From NCBI RefSeq assembly GCF_023715605.1, contig NZ_JAMBOL010000015.1:1-64000 (forward strand): a stretch of 64,000 nt of DNA, written 5' to 3'. The position numbers and the translations under genes are program-made. Source of the stretch: Halalkalibacter oceani (GTDB lineage: Bacteria > Bacillota > Bacilli > Bacillales > Bacillaceae_D). Position 1 is the first letter of the stretch, and every line of letters starts with the position of its first letter. The notes beneath the pieces were generated by a model. It was not told where the DNA came from and did no database searches. It saw only the letters and a program-made list of their open reading frames with translations. Shown here one piece after another: positions 25,798-33,517 of the stretch.

Positions 25798-26436
25798 ATG
25801 ATTAAAAGAAAAAATATAGTGATGGGAATTGTTTCTTTATCCACAGTATTTACGCTAATGGCATGTTCAAGTGAGAATGAAGAACCTAATCCGCATGAAG
25901 GTATGGATATGGATTCAAATTCTGAAGAAAGCATGGAAATGGAGGGTTCAGACATGGAAGATTCAGACATGGATCATTCAGGAATGGACCATTCAGATAT
26001 GGATCACTCGAGTTCAGGTGAGGTTCCAGACGAATTAAAAGCAGCAGAACAACCAACTTATGATATTGGAAGTCAAGCGATTATAACGGATGGCCATATG
26101 GCTGGGATGGAAGGTGCCGAAGCAACGATTGTTGGTGCCTATGATACAATTGCCTATGCAATTTCTTATACTCCGACAGATGGCGGGGAAAGAGTGGAAA
26201 ATCATAAATGGGTGATTCATGAAGAAATCGTAGATGCCGGTGAAGAGCCATTAGAACCTGGTACAGAAGTTACAACGGATGCATCTCATATGGAAGGAAT
26301 GGAAGGGGCAACAGTTGAAATCGACTCAGCCGAAGAGACGACTGTGTATATGGTTGATTTCACACTAACAACAAATGGAGAAGAAGTGAAAAATCATAAA
26401 TGGGTAACAGAAAGTGAACTTTCACCTGTTGAGTGA
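25798..26436 (+). CDS. YdhK-like Met/His-rich lipoprotein (DUF1541)
   Basis: 212 residues. Lipobox LMAC (Cys23), then a Met/His/Asp-rich stretch of about 50 residues with repeats of MDHSGMDHSDMDH type, followed by two copies of the DUF1541 unit (GSQAIITDGHMAGMEGA..HKWV and TEVTTDASHMEGMEGA..HKWV). The Met/His-rich part suggests extracellular copper binding. AAAGGAGG lies before ATG 25798. The promoter resembles that of the multicopper oxidase, supporting a shared copper-stress role. Family function is not firmly known. Confidence 0.85.
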   Translation: MIKRKNIVMGIVSLSTVFTLMACSSENEEPNPHEGMDMDSNSEESMEMEGSDMEDSDMDHSGMDHSDMDHSSSGEVPDELKAAEQPTYDIGSQAIITDGHMAGMEGAEATIVGAYDTIAYAISYTPTDGGERVENHKWVIHEEIVDAGEEPLEPGTEVTTDASHMEGMEGATVEIDSAEETTVYMVDFTLTTNGEEVKNHKWVTESELSPVE

Positions 26437-26570
26437 GGTTTGAGTATCTCATCAAAGGATGGTAATAAAATAAGGTGAGGATCATTGCTCAATTTAATGT
26501 TTTTATATGATTACAGGGAGAATCAATTAGTAAAAACCAACTAATAGAAGTAGTAAAGGATGCCGTATCA

Positions 26571-27467
26571 ATGAAAAAACAGCTTTTTGGTGTTTTAATG
26601 TCATTGTTGTTTATTTCTGCATGTTCAAGTAACTCAGATGGGATTGATTCGTTCACTCATCTCCACGGACTGGAATACGCACAAACAGGTGATGGCTTTT
26701 ATGTAGCGACGCATCACGGTTTAGTGCATGCAGATGAAACGGGATGGAATCTAATGGGAGAGCCGGAACAGCAGCACGATTTTATGGGCTATACAGTTAT
26801 TGAAGGTGAGCAGATGATTTCAAGTGGTCACCCAAGTGTACAATCAGACTATAATGACCCACTTGGCGTTATCCTTAGTGAAGATGCTGGTGAGACATGG
26901 GAACCGATTGCCCTTTATGAAGAAGTGGACTTTCATATCCTCCACATAAATGAAACAAATAAGGACATGATGTATGGAATTGACGTGTACAATTCCAATT
27001 TGTACAGATCTGAAAATGGGGGATATAACTGGGATATGCTTGATGTAACTGGCATGCCAGAACCGCTCGCCTCCGTTCTTTCGTTCACGTCCCATCCTCA
27101 ATCACCTAATCATTTACTTGCTGGAACTGAGAATGGTTTCTATACCTCGTCGGACGGAGGAGAGACGTGGACACAAAGTAACGCAAACCTCAGTGCGAGC
27201 GCATTAACGACACTTGATTCAGAGTCAGAGGAATTAATCGCGTATCTCTTTGGTGAGAAACAAGGACTTTACTATAGTGAAAACTTTGGTGAAACTTGGC
27301 AGTCCCTAGATTTCGAAGTAGAAGATGAAACGATAGGATATATTAGCATCCATCCAACCGATAAAAATAGACTCCTGATCGGTTCTCATCAACAAAGCAT
27401 TTATGAAACAAGCGATTTTGGCGAATCTTGGGAGGTGCTTGCTGAAGAAGGTCAGCCGAATCGTTAA
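26571..27467 (+). CDS. BNR-repeat (F510_1955-like) lipoprotein
   Basis: 298 residues with lipobox ISAC (Cys18) and a beta-propeller built of Asp-box repeats (SEDAGETW, SENGGYNW, SSDGGETW, SENFGETW, TSDFGESW). The fold is shared with sialidases and photosystem assembly factors, but no sialidase catalytic set is evident. Relatives sit beside copper genes in Bacilli, so extracellular metal stress is plausible. Follows the YdhK-like gene by 134 bases with no clear terminator, so they may be co-transcribed. Confidence 0.75.
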   Translation: MKKQLFGVLMSLLFISACSSNSDGIDSFTHLHGLEYAQTGDGFYVATHHGLVHADETGWNLMGEPEQQHDFMGYTVIEGEQMISSGHPSVQSDYNDPLGVILSEDAGETWEPIALYEEVDFHILHINETNKDMMYGIDVYNSNLYRSENGGYNWDMLDVTGMPEPLASVLSFTSHPQSPNHLLAGTENGFYTSSDGGETWTQSNANLSASALTTLDSESEELIAYLFGEKQGLYYSENFGETWQSLDFEVEDETIGYISIHPTDKNRLLIGSHQQSIYETSDFGESWEVLAEEGQPNR

Positions 27468-27482
27468 TAAAAATTGATATTA

Positions 27483-27517
27483 ACCTCGAGTGAAAAATCG
27501 CTCGGGGTTTCTGTTTT
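27483..27517 (+). terminator. Terminator after the BNR lipoprotein
   Basis: A 10-pair stem with G-T pairs (27483..27492 with 27499..27508) followed by TTCTGTTTT. Confidence 0.7.
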
Positions 27518-27594
27518 AATGCTATTTTACCACTAATCTCTTAGTAGCAAATCGCAATCCACCCAATACAGACTGAATTCGAAACAAAAGATCC

Positions 27595-27655
27595 AAATAC
27601 TATACATGGGTTACGTTTAATAATTAGAGCATTGGGTATAGATATAGTAAACCAT
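27595..27655 (+). promoter_or_regulatory. Possible CsoR-type copper boxes before csp
   Basis: ATACTATACATGGGTTA (27598..27614) and GCATTGGGTATAG (27629..27641) resemble, in reverse, the TATACCCAACCATAGTATA box before copZ. Less symmetric than the copZ and copA boxes. Confidence 0.4.
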
Positions 27656-27672
27656 AAAAGGAGTGATTTTAG

Positions 27673-28005
27673 ATGAATGCAACACAAAAGCAATGTATCG
27701 AAGAGTGTTTAGAATGTTTAAAGGCATGTAACTATTGTTTTGATTCCTGTTTAAACGAAAGTGATTTAAATTCGCTTAAAGGTTGTATTAAATTAACTCG
27801 TGAGTGTGCTGAGATTTGTGAATATGCTGTATCCGCAATGACGCGAAATAGTGCTTTTATGAACCAAATTTGTCAATTATGTGCTGAGATTTGTGAAGCT
27901 TGTGCAAAAGAGTGCAGAAAGCATGCGGAACATCATGAGCATTGCAAAAAATGTGCTGAAGCGTGTGAGCGTTGTGCCGAAGTTTGTCGCTCAATGATTG
28001 CTTAA
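27673..28005 (+). CDS. csp: Csp-like cysteine-rich copper storage protein
   Basis: A 110-residue four-helix-bundle protein with 19 Cys spaced every three to four residues (CIEECLECLKACNYC and so on), the pattern of cytosolic Csp3-type proteins, in which the Cys line the core and store many Cu(I) ions. No signal peptide. AAAAGGAG lies before ATG 27673. A 20-codon scrap of a second copy lies at 42807..42866. Confidence 0.85.
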   Translation: MNATQKQCIEECLECLKACNYCFDSCLNESDLNSLKGCIKLTRECAEICEYAVSAMTRNSAFMNQICQLCAEICEACAKECRKHAEHHEHCKKCAEACERCAEVCRSMIA

Positions 28006-28018
28006 TACTTATTCACTT

Positions 28019-28052
28019 GAGACAGGGTCGTTTCATCAGATCCTGTCTTTTC
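28019..28052 (+). terminator. Terminator after csp
   Basis: AGACAGG (28020..28026) pairs with CCTGTCT, extended by GTC/GAT, before TTTT. Confidence 0.75.
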
Positions 28053-28328
28053 ATTATGAGTGAAACACATTGAAGGAACAATAAATGATTCGAAGTCTAA
28101 ATTTATCGAAATCTAAACATTTTATTAACAATTCGATGCAGCAAAACTGTAACCGACTTCCTACTGGTAGCTTCTCCATATCAGGATTAAGAAAGGAGAA
28201 TCAAGCGATACGATTAGAGTGAATAGGGATAGTTCGATTATCGTGTTTTTCTTTGAACAGATATAATTACAAAAACAAATAACACACTATCATATCATCA
28301 TGTAGGTAACAAGCAGGAGGGCGTATAC

Positions 28329-28388
28329 ATGGATCATCATCATGACTACCATAACGAATCAAAGTACCATTACTTTTCTATTGTTTGA
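28329..28388 (+). CDS. 19-residue His-rich mini-frame
   Basis: ATG 28329 has a strong GCAGGAGGG site. The peptide MDHHHDYHNESKYHYFSIV carries six His. It may be a metal-binding leader or the start of a gene broken by a frameshift: another frame continues at 28385 for 65 codons. Otherwise 28053..28634 shows no gene. Confidence 0.3.
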   Translation: MDHHHDYHNESKYHYFSIV

Positions 28389-28634
28389 CGATAGTTGGTA
28401 CTATCATGTGTCATATCATAAAGAGATATGTAGTCATTTATGAAGAAGAGCTATGCTGCAATGTAAAAATTGAAAAGAGAGCTAGCATTAAAAAGGGACT
28501 TTCATTGCTTAGTTCAATCGTTTCATTTTTTATATGTTTATGCTTTTCTCCACACAAACAACAAAACTCACTTGTATCATGAACCATACTCTACGGGGAG
28601 TGTGCAACAATAAAGATTAATTGAGGTGGAGAAC

Positions 28635-30548
28635 ATGTGTGGATTTGTTGGGTATATAAATAATAAAGAAGACGAAGTTAAAAGGAAGAAAGAGACGATT
28701 GTTGAGATGGTGGAATCGATCGTTCACCGTGGTCCTGATGATTCAGGGTACTTTGTTGATAAACACGTCGTCTTTGGATTTCGAAGATTGAGTATTATTG
28801 ATTTAAAACTTGGTAAGCAGCCAATATCATATGAAAATAATAGATATTGGATGGTGTTCAATGGAGAAATCTACAATTATAACGAGCTACGCCATCGATT
28901 GAAGAAAAAGGGTTATACCTTTAATACATCTTCCGATTCTGAAACCATTTTGGCTCTATTTCAGGATAAAAAAGAACGTGCTTTTTTGGAACTACGAGGG
29001 ATGTTTGCCATTCTAATATGGGACAAGCGTGAGAAAGTGTTGTATGGGGCGAGAGATCCTTTTGGGATTAAGCCTTTATATTATGCATACGGGGAGAATG
29101 AGCATGAACTCTATTTTGCTTCTGAAAAGAAAAGTTTGTCATTGATGCAAGAGATGAAGTCTTTAAATGAGGAGGCACTTCATCATTACCTGACCTTTCA
29201 ATATGTCCCTGAGCCGATGACCATGACAAAAAAAACATATAAAATCGAGCCTGGTTGTTATTTTATAAAAAAACCTCGACAGAAAATGGTGTTCAAGACA
29301 TATTGGGAACCTAAGTTTAAACCTGCCGAGACAAATCTTGAAACCAGTGCAAAACGGATCGTCTCAACATTAGAGGAATCCGTTAAATATCATATGGTCA
29401 GCGATGTTCCATTGGGAGCTTTTTTATCAGGAGGAGTAGACTCGACTTGCATCGTTGCATTAGCAAAAGAAATCAATCCTAACATCAAAACATTTACGGT
29501 TGGCTTTGAACAAGACGGTTATCATGAAATTGATCCTGTTGAGCAAACGGCGGAGGCATTAAAGGTTAACAATTCTTATTATCAAATTTCAGTTGATGAA
29601 TTTATGGAGGAACTTCCAAAAATCATTTGGCACTTGGATGATCCCGTAGCGGATCCAGCTGCTATTCCACTATATTTTCTTGCAAGAGAAGCGGCAAAAC
29701 AGGTAAAGGTTGTCTTGTCGGGCGAAGGTGCTGATGAACTATTTGGAGGTTATCGAATCTATCAAGAGCCCCTATCGCTTCGCCCATTTTCTAAACTTCC
29801 CGATAGTGGAAAGAGAATGATGAAGTTCATTACGGAAAGAGTCCCATACAAAATAAAGGGTAAAAGTTTTATTGAACGTGGGATAACGCCACTTGAAGAC
29901 CGTTATATTGGCAATGCTAAAATGTTTTCAGAAGTTGATAAAAGAACGATATTAAAAAGTTATCATCCGGATTTTACCTATCGAAACATTACGGTTCCTT
30001 TTTATGACCGGATTCAGCATTTGGATGAGGTAACGAAAATGCAATATATTGATATCCAGACATGGCTGAGAGGCGATATCCTTGTAAAAGCAGATCGAAT
30101 GACAATGGCACATTCATTAGAATTACGTGTCCCGTTCTTGGACAAAGAAGTGTTCAAGGTCGCTGCCGGTTTGCATCCCTCATTAAAAATAAATAAGGTC
30201 CAAACAAAAGTCGCTCTTAGAGAAGCGATAAGTCATCTTGTACCTGAACATATTGTTAATCGAGCTAAGCTAGGGTTCCCAGTTCCCATTCGCTATTGGC
30301 TGCAAAATGAGATGTATGACTGGGCACATGACCTCATTCAGAGTAGCCAGACTGAACATTTATTTGAGAAAGAAGAAGTAATAAAGTTATTAGAAAACCA
30401 CCGAAAAATCAAGATGGATGAAAGATCGATGTTGAAAAGCTCCTTCGATTACAGTCGCCCACTTTGGACAGTCTTAACCTTTATGTTATGGCATCAAGTC
30501 TACATCGAAAAAATATATGATTTCCACTCTAAAATTGAACATCGATAA
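28635..30548 (+). CDS. asnB: Glutamine-hydrolysing asparagine synthetase
   Basis: 637 residues. ATG 28635 puts Cys at position 2 (MCGFVG), the glutaminase nucleophile, which fixes the start; GAGGTGGAG precedes it. Glutaminase domain residues 1-200 with GLN-binding RRLSIIDL and DSETIL; synthetase domain from about 240 with the pyrophosphate loop SGGVDST. It converts Asp, Gln and ATP to Asn; several bacterial relatives act on cell-wall precursors or peptides instead. It is isolated among metal genes and followed at once by a rhodanese gene. Confidence 0.9.
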   Translation: MCGFVGYINNKEDEVKRKKETIVEMVESIVHRGPDDSGYFVDKHVVFGFRRLSIIDLKLGKQPISYENNRYWMVFNGEIYNYNELRHRLKKKGYTFNTSSDSETILALFQDKKERAFLELRGMFAILIWDKREKVLYGARDPFGIKPLYYAYGENEHELYFASEKKSLSLMQEMKSLNEEALHHYLTFQYVPEPMTMTKKTYKIEPGCYFIKKPRQKMVFKTYWEPKFKPAETNLETSAKRIVSTLEESVKYHMVSDVPLGAFLSGGVDSTCIVALAKEINPNIKTFTVGFEQDGYHEIDPVEQTAEALKVNNSYYQISVDEFMEELPKIIWHLDDPVADPAAIPLYFLAREAAKQVKVVLSGEGADELFGGYRIYQEPLSLRPFSKLPDSGKRMMKFITERVPYKIKGKSFIERGITPLEDRYIGNAKMFSEVDKRTILKSYHPDFTYRNITVPFYDRIQHLDEVTKMQYIDIQTWLRGDILVKADRMTMAHSLELRVPFLDKEVFKVAAGLHPSLKINKVQTKVALREAISHLVPEHIVNRAKLGFPVPIRYWLQNEMYDWAHDLIQSSQTEHLFEKEEVIKLLENHRKIKMDERSMLKSSFDYSRPLWTVLTFMLWHQVYIEKIYDFHSKIEHR

Positions 30549-30606
30549 AGCTATTATTTTTTCATGGTTCAAAATGAGTGATTTGCTAAAAGAGGAGGCA
30601 TGGAAC

Positions 30607-31023
30607 GTGAAAGGAAATAAGTTAGTTACGATCCTATTTTTCTTTGTATTAGCATTGGCGATTCTCATCGTTATAAATCCACTGGCGATTCAGAGGCAAA
30701 TGGAGACGACAACTCAGGAATGGGAGGAAATTGATCAAGATAAAGTTTTGATGGAAATCGGTAATGAAGAAGTAGAATTTGTGGATTTGAGAGAGGAAGA
30801 GCTATATGCGGAAGGGCATATACCAGGTGCCATTAACATTCCATACGAAGATTTTCAGCAACGTACGAATGAACTCACTAAGGACAAGCAGGTGATTTTA
30901 ATCTGTCATACTGGTCGTATGGGTGTGGAAAGCGCAGATTTCTTAGTGAAACAAGGATTTGAAGATGTTGCAAATTTTGGTGGGGGAATGGCAGTGTGGG
31001 ATGGACCGCTCGATTCAAAATAA
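30607..31023 (+). CDS. Membrane-anchored rhodanese-like protein
   Basis: 138 residues with an N-terminal membrane segment (about 6-25) and an external rhodanese domain: VDLREEELYAEGHIPGAINIP and the active-site loop CHTGRMG. Expected to bind or transfer sulfane sulfur. GTG 30607 follows AGAGGAGG by eight bases; the upstream part of the frame overlaps asnB and is not likely translated. Possibly co-transcribed with asnB. Confidence 0.8.
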   Translation: MKGNKLVTILFFFVLALAILIVINPLAIQRQMETTTQEWEEIDQDKVLMEIGNEEVEFVDLREEELYAEGHIPGAINIPYEDFQQRTNELTKDKQVILICHTGRMGVESADFLVKQGFEDVANFGGGMAVWDGPLDSK

Positions 31024-31031
31024 AAACAAAG

Positions 31032-31067
31032 AAAAGCCAGCATAAGTGATAGGATGCCGGCTTTTTT
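31032..31067. terminator. Bidirectional terminator
   Basis: A 12-base stem with one mismatch (31032..31043 with 31054..31065), A-rich before and T-rich after, between converging genes. Confidence 0.8.
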
Positions 31068-31068
31068 A

Positions 31069-31902
31069 TCATGAGTCAATGACTAATATCGTCGCAACCA
31101 TCCCAGCTTCTTTGTGCCCAGGAAGGGTACATATCGCTTCGTAAATGCCAGGTTTTTCAAAAACAACACGTTGACTATTTGAGGTTCCAGGCTTTGCATG
31201 GAGATGATAATCTAACCCTTTAATTTCAAAATCATGTTCTTCCAATCCAGTATTCAACAGAGTCAATGTAACTTCTTCATTCGGTGGAATTTTAATTTGC
31301 TCAGGACCAAAGTCATATTCACTTGCATGGATCATAAGCTCATTCTTGGGAGCGTGAGATGAATGGTCGATCATTTCATTATTTAATACGAATGAATAGC
31401 CATGAAAACTATAAATGAAGAAACAAGCGACCAAAAAGTAAGGCAACGGCTGAAAAAAGAATGAGTTTCTTTGATAGGCTTTTACTAGCTCTGATGTTTG
31501 AATTAAATATACAAAAAAGAAAATGCCAACAGTCAAGAGACTCATTATACTTAACAATTGGTTCTGATATTCAGGTGTAATCATCACGCCGAGCATGGCC
31601 CCCATCATTCCCCCCATGATTCCAGACATAAGTCCATCTAAAATGGCAACGAGAGAAAAGGGATACCCTGAAATCACACCGATAAATCCCCCAATCAACA
31701 TACTAATAATGGTAACTTCAAAAATGAACGTTGGGTACAAGATTGCTAATAATGCACCCGTACTTAACCCTACGACCATTCCTAGTGTCATTGCAAGAAC
31801 CATCCCTACCATGTTACCAAGTTTCTCCTTAAACAAATACGTATAAAGTATTAACCAACTTAATAATACGATGAAAACTACACCAAGCATGATTGACTGC
31901 AT
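31069..31902 (-). CDS. Membrane protein with C-terminal cupredoxin domain
   Basis: 277 residues: about six membrane segments (residues 1-180, Gly/Met-rich), then an external cupredoxin domain with type 1 copper ligands His (EEHDFEI), Cys (AICTLPGH), His and Met (EAGM). It may carry copper or electrons at the outer membrane face. Divergent from lgt. A related layout is known in Bacillus proteins annotated only as cupredoxin-domain proteins. Confidence 0.8.
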   Translation of the reverse strand: MQSIMLGVVFIVLLSWLILYTYLFKEKLGNMVGMVLAMTLGMVVGLSTGALLAILYPTFIFEVTIISMLIGGFIGVISGYPFSLVAILDGLMSGIMGGMMGAMLGVMITPEYQNQLLSIMSLLTVGIFFFVYLIQTSELVKAYQRNSFFFQPLPYFLVACFFIYSFHGYSFVLNNEMIDHSSHAPKNELMIHASEYDFGPEQIKIPPNEEVTLTLLNTGLEEHDFEIKGLDYHLHAKPGTSNSQRVVFEKPGIYEAICTLPGHKEAGMVATILVIDS

Positions 31903-32059
31903 GAGTTAGATTTCTCCTCTCCCTGGTTCTTAATTTAATTTTATTAATGTGGGAGTATGAATATGTACAAGTTTTTTCTTAGAAAACCTATCGGCCTACA
32001 CACATTGTACAAATTTATTTATTATACTAATGGACGGCTAGAAAGAAAGGAGAAGGCTT

Positions 32060-32905
32060 ATGGAACCTTTAAATCGTATTGCATTCGAAGTTGGGCCGTT
32101 CACCGTCTACTGGTATGGAATGATCATTATGATGGGTATTTTACTAGGTATTTGGTTAGCGAACAGGGAAGCCAGCAGGCACGGTCTGCCAAAGGGCTTT
32201 TTTTCTGATATGCTCCTATATGCATTGCCAATAGCAATTATTTCGGCAAGGTTCTATTACGTGATTTTTAATTGGGACTACTTCAGTCAAAATCCCTCTC
32301 AAATCATTGCTATTTGGGAAGGTGGCATAGCTATTCACGGAGCATTAATTGGTGGCTTTCTAACCACATATTTTTATACAAAAAGGAAACAGGTTTCTTT
32401 TTGGAAAGTTGCTGATATTGCTGCTCCAAGCCTGATTCTTGGGCAATCGATAGGCAGATGGGGAAACTTTATAAATCAGGAAGCGCATGGGGGACCTGTC
32501 ACACGGACATTTCTTGAAAGCCTAAAATTACCTGAGTTTATCATTAATCAAATGTATATCAATGGCGTCTATTATCATCCGACATTTCTTTACGAATCAT
32601 TATGGAATTTAGTTGGATTTATCCTGTTAATGGTGATGCGAAAAGTAAACCCAATAAGGGGTTATCTCATCGTTTCCTATGTAATATGGTATTCGATTGG
32701 ACGTTTCTTTATTGAAGGAATGCGTACAGATAGCTTAATGGTGACAGAATCACTAAGAGCTGCCCAGCTTATGTCGATTTTTCTAGTTGGAATCGGAGTG
32801 TGGTTACTTATTCTCTTGAAAAAGAAATACCCTGATGTTCAATATAGAAGCAAGCTGCCCCAAAAGAACCAAAAGGGAAGAGGGAAAAAGAAGAAGAAAA
32901 AATAA
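32060..32905 (+). CDS. lgt: Prolipoprotein diacylglyceryl transferase
   Basis: 281 residues, seven membrane segments. Conserved [10 protein letters not shown] (catalytic His region), [15 protein letters not shown] signature and [13 protein letters not shown]. It transfers diacylglycerol to the lipobox Cys, the first step of lipoprotein maturation; with lspA it makes a complete accessory pair for the lipoproteins encoded here. A Lys-rich tail ends the protein. AAAGGAG precedes ATG 32060. Confidence 0.93.
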   Translation: MEPLNRIAFEVGPFTVYWYGMIIMMGILLGIWLANREASRHGLPKGFFSDMLLYALPIAIISARFYYVIFNWDYFSQNPSQIIAIWEGGIAIHGALIGGFLTTYFYTKRKQVSFWKVADIAAPSLILGQSIGRWGNFINQEAHGGPVTRTFLESLKLPEFIINQMYINGVYYHPTFLYESLWNLVGFILLMVMRKVNPIRGYLIVSYVIWYSIGRFFIEGMRTDSLMVTESLRAAQLMSIFLVGIGVWLLILLKKKYPDVQYRSKLPQKNQKGRGKKKKKK

Positions 32906-32939
32906 AAAAGAAGGGAGTTTGGTTTTTGACAGTGAAGGC

Positions 32940-32987
32940 AGCCCCAAAAGAATCTGTATGGTGAAGTGATTGTTTTGGGGCTTTTCA
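32940..32987 (+). terminator. Terminator after lgt
   Basis: AGCCCCAAAA (32940..32949) pairs with TTTTGGGGCT (32973..32982), then TTTT. Confidence 0.8.
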
Positions 32988-33129
32988 AAAAGTTTTTGAA
33001 TTGATATTTTGTTTTTTCTAATTATCAGAATAGAACTTCATAAAAAGAGTAAAATTCATAAAAAGAGTAAAAATAGAAGAAAGATAGTACACTTTTAGAA
33101 ATAAAAATTTAAATCTTAAAACCATTCAC

Positions 33130-33159
33130 TTGATATACCCAACCATAGTATAGTAATAT
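33130..33159 (+). promoter_or_regulatory. copZ promoter with copper box
   Basis: TTGATA (33130..33135) and TAATAT (33154..33159) frame the box TATACCCAACCATAGTATA (33134..33152), which lies in the spacer as is usual for CsoR operators. Confidence 0.6.
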
Positions 33160-33199
33160 AAAGTTGCGTTACAAATAAAAATTTAAAGGAGGTTTTGTC

Positions 33200-33409
33200 G
33201 TGGAAGAAAAAACACTAATTGTAAAAGGGATGTCTTGTGGACATTGTGTAAATTCGATAGAAGGTAATGTAGGTCAATTAGGCGGCGTAAAATCAGTAAA
33301 AGTTTTATTAGATAAAGGTAAGGTCCTTGTTGAATACGACTCTAAACAAGTCAGTTTAAATGAAATAAAACATGTTATTGAAGAACAAGGCTATGACATT
33401 GAGGAATAA
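33200..33409 (+). CDS. copZ: CopZ copper chaperone
   Basis: 69 residues, a single heavy-metal-associated domain with the Cu(I) site GMSCGHC (Cys13, Cys16). It passes Cu(I) to CopA. GTG 33200 follows AAAGGAGG. Confidence 0.95.
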   Translation: MEEKTLIVKGMSCGHCVNSIEGNVGQLGGVKSVKVLLDKGKVLVEYDSKQVSLNEIKHVIEEQGYDIEE

Positions 33410-33440
33410 AAGAAGTGAATGTAATTGAAGGTATATAATA

Positions 33441-33470
33441 AATAATCGTGCGTTTGCACGATTATTTTAT
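33441..33470 (+). terminator. Terminator between copZ and copA
   Basis: A perfect 11-base stem (33441..33451 with 33456..33466) with a four-base loop and a short T run. copA has its own copper box just after it, so the genes are separate units. Confidence 0.8.
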
Positions 33471-33479
33471 AAAATATAA

Positions 33480-33498
33480 TATACCCCAACATGGTATA
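33480..33498 (+). promoter_or_regulatory. Copper box before copA
   Basis: TATACCCCAACATGGTATA has symmetric TATACC/GGTATA arms, like the copZ box. It ends 20 bases before the copA start codon. Confidence 0.6.
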
Positions 33499-33517
33499 AA
33501 TGTTAGGAGTGAAGAAA

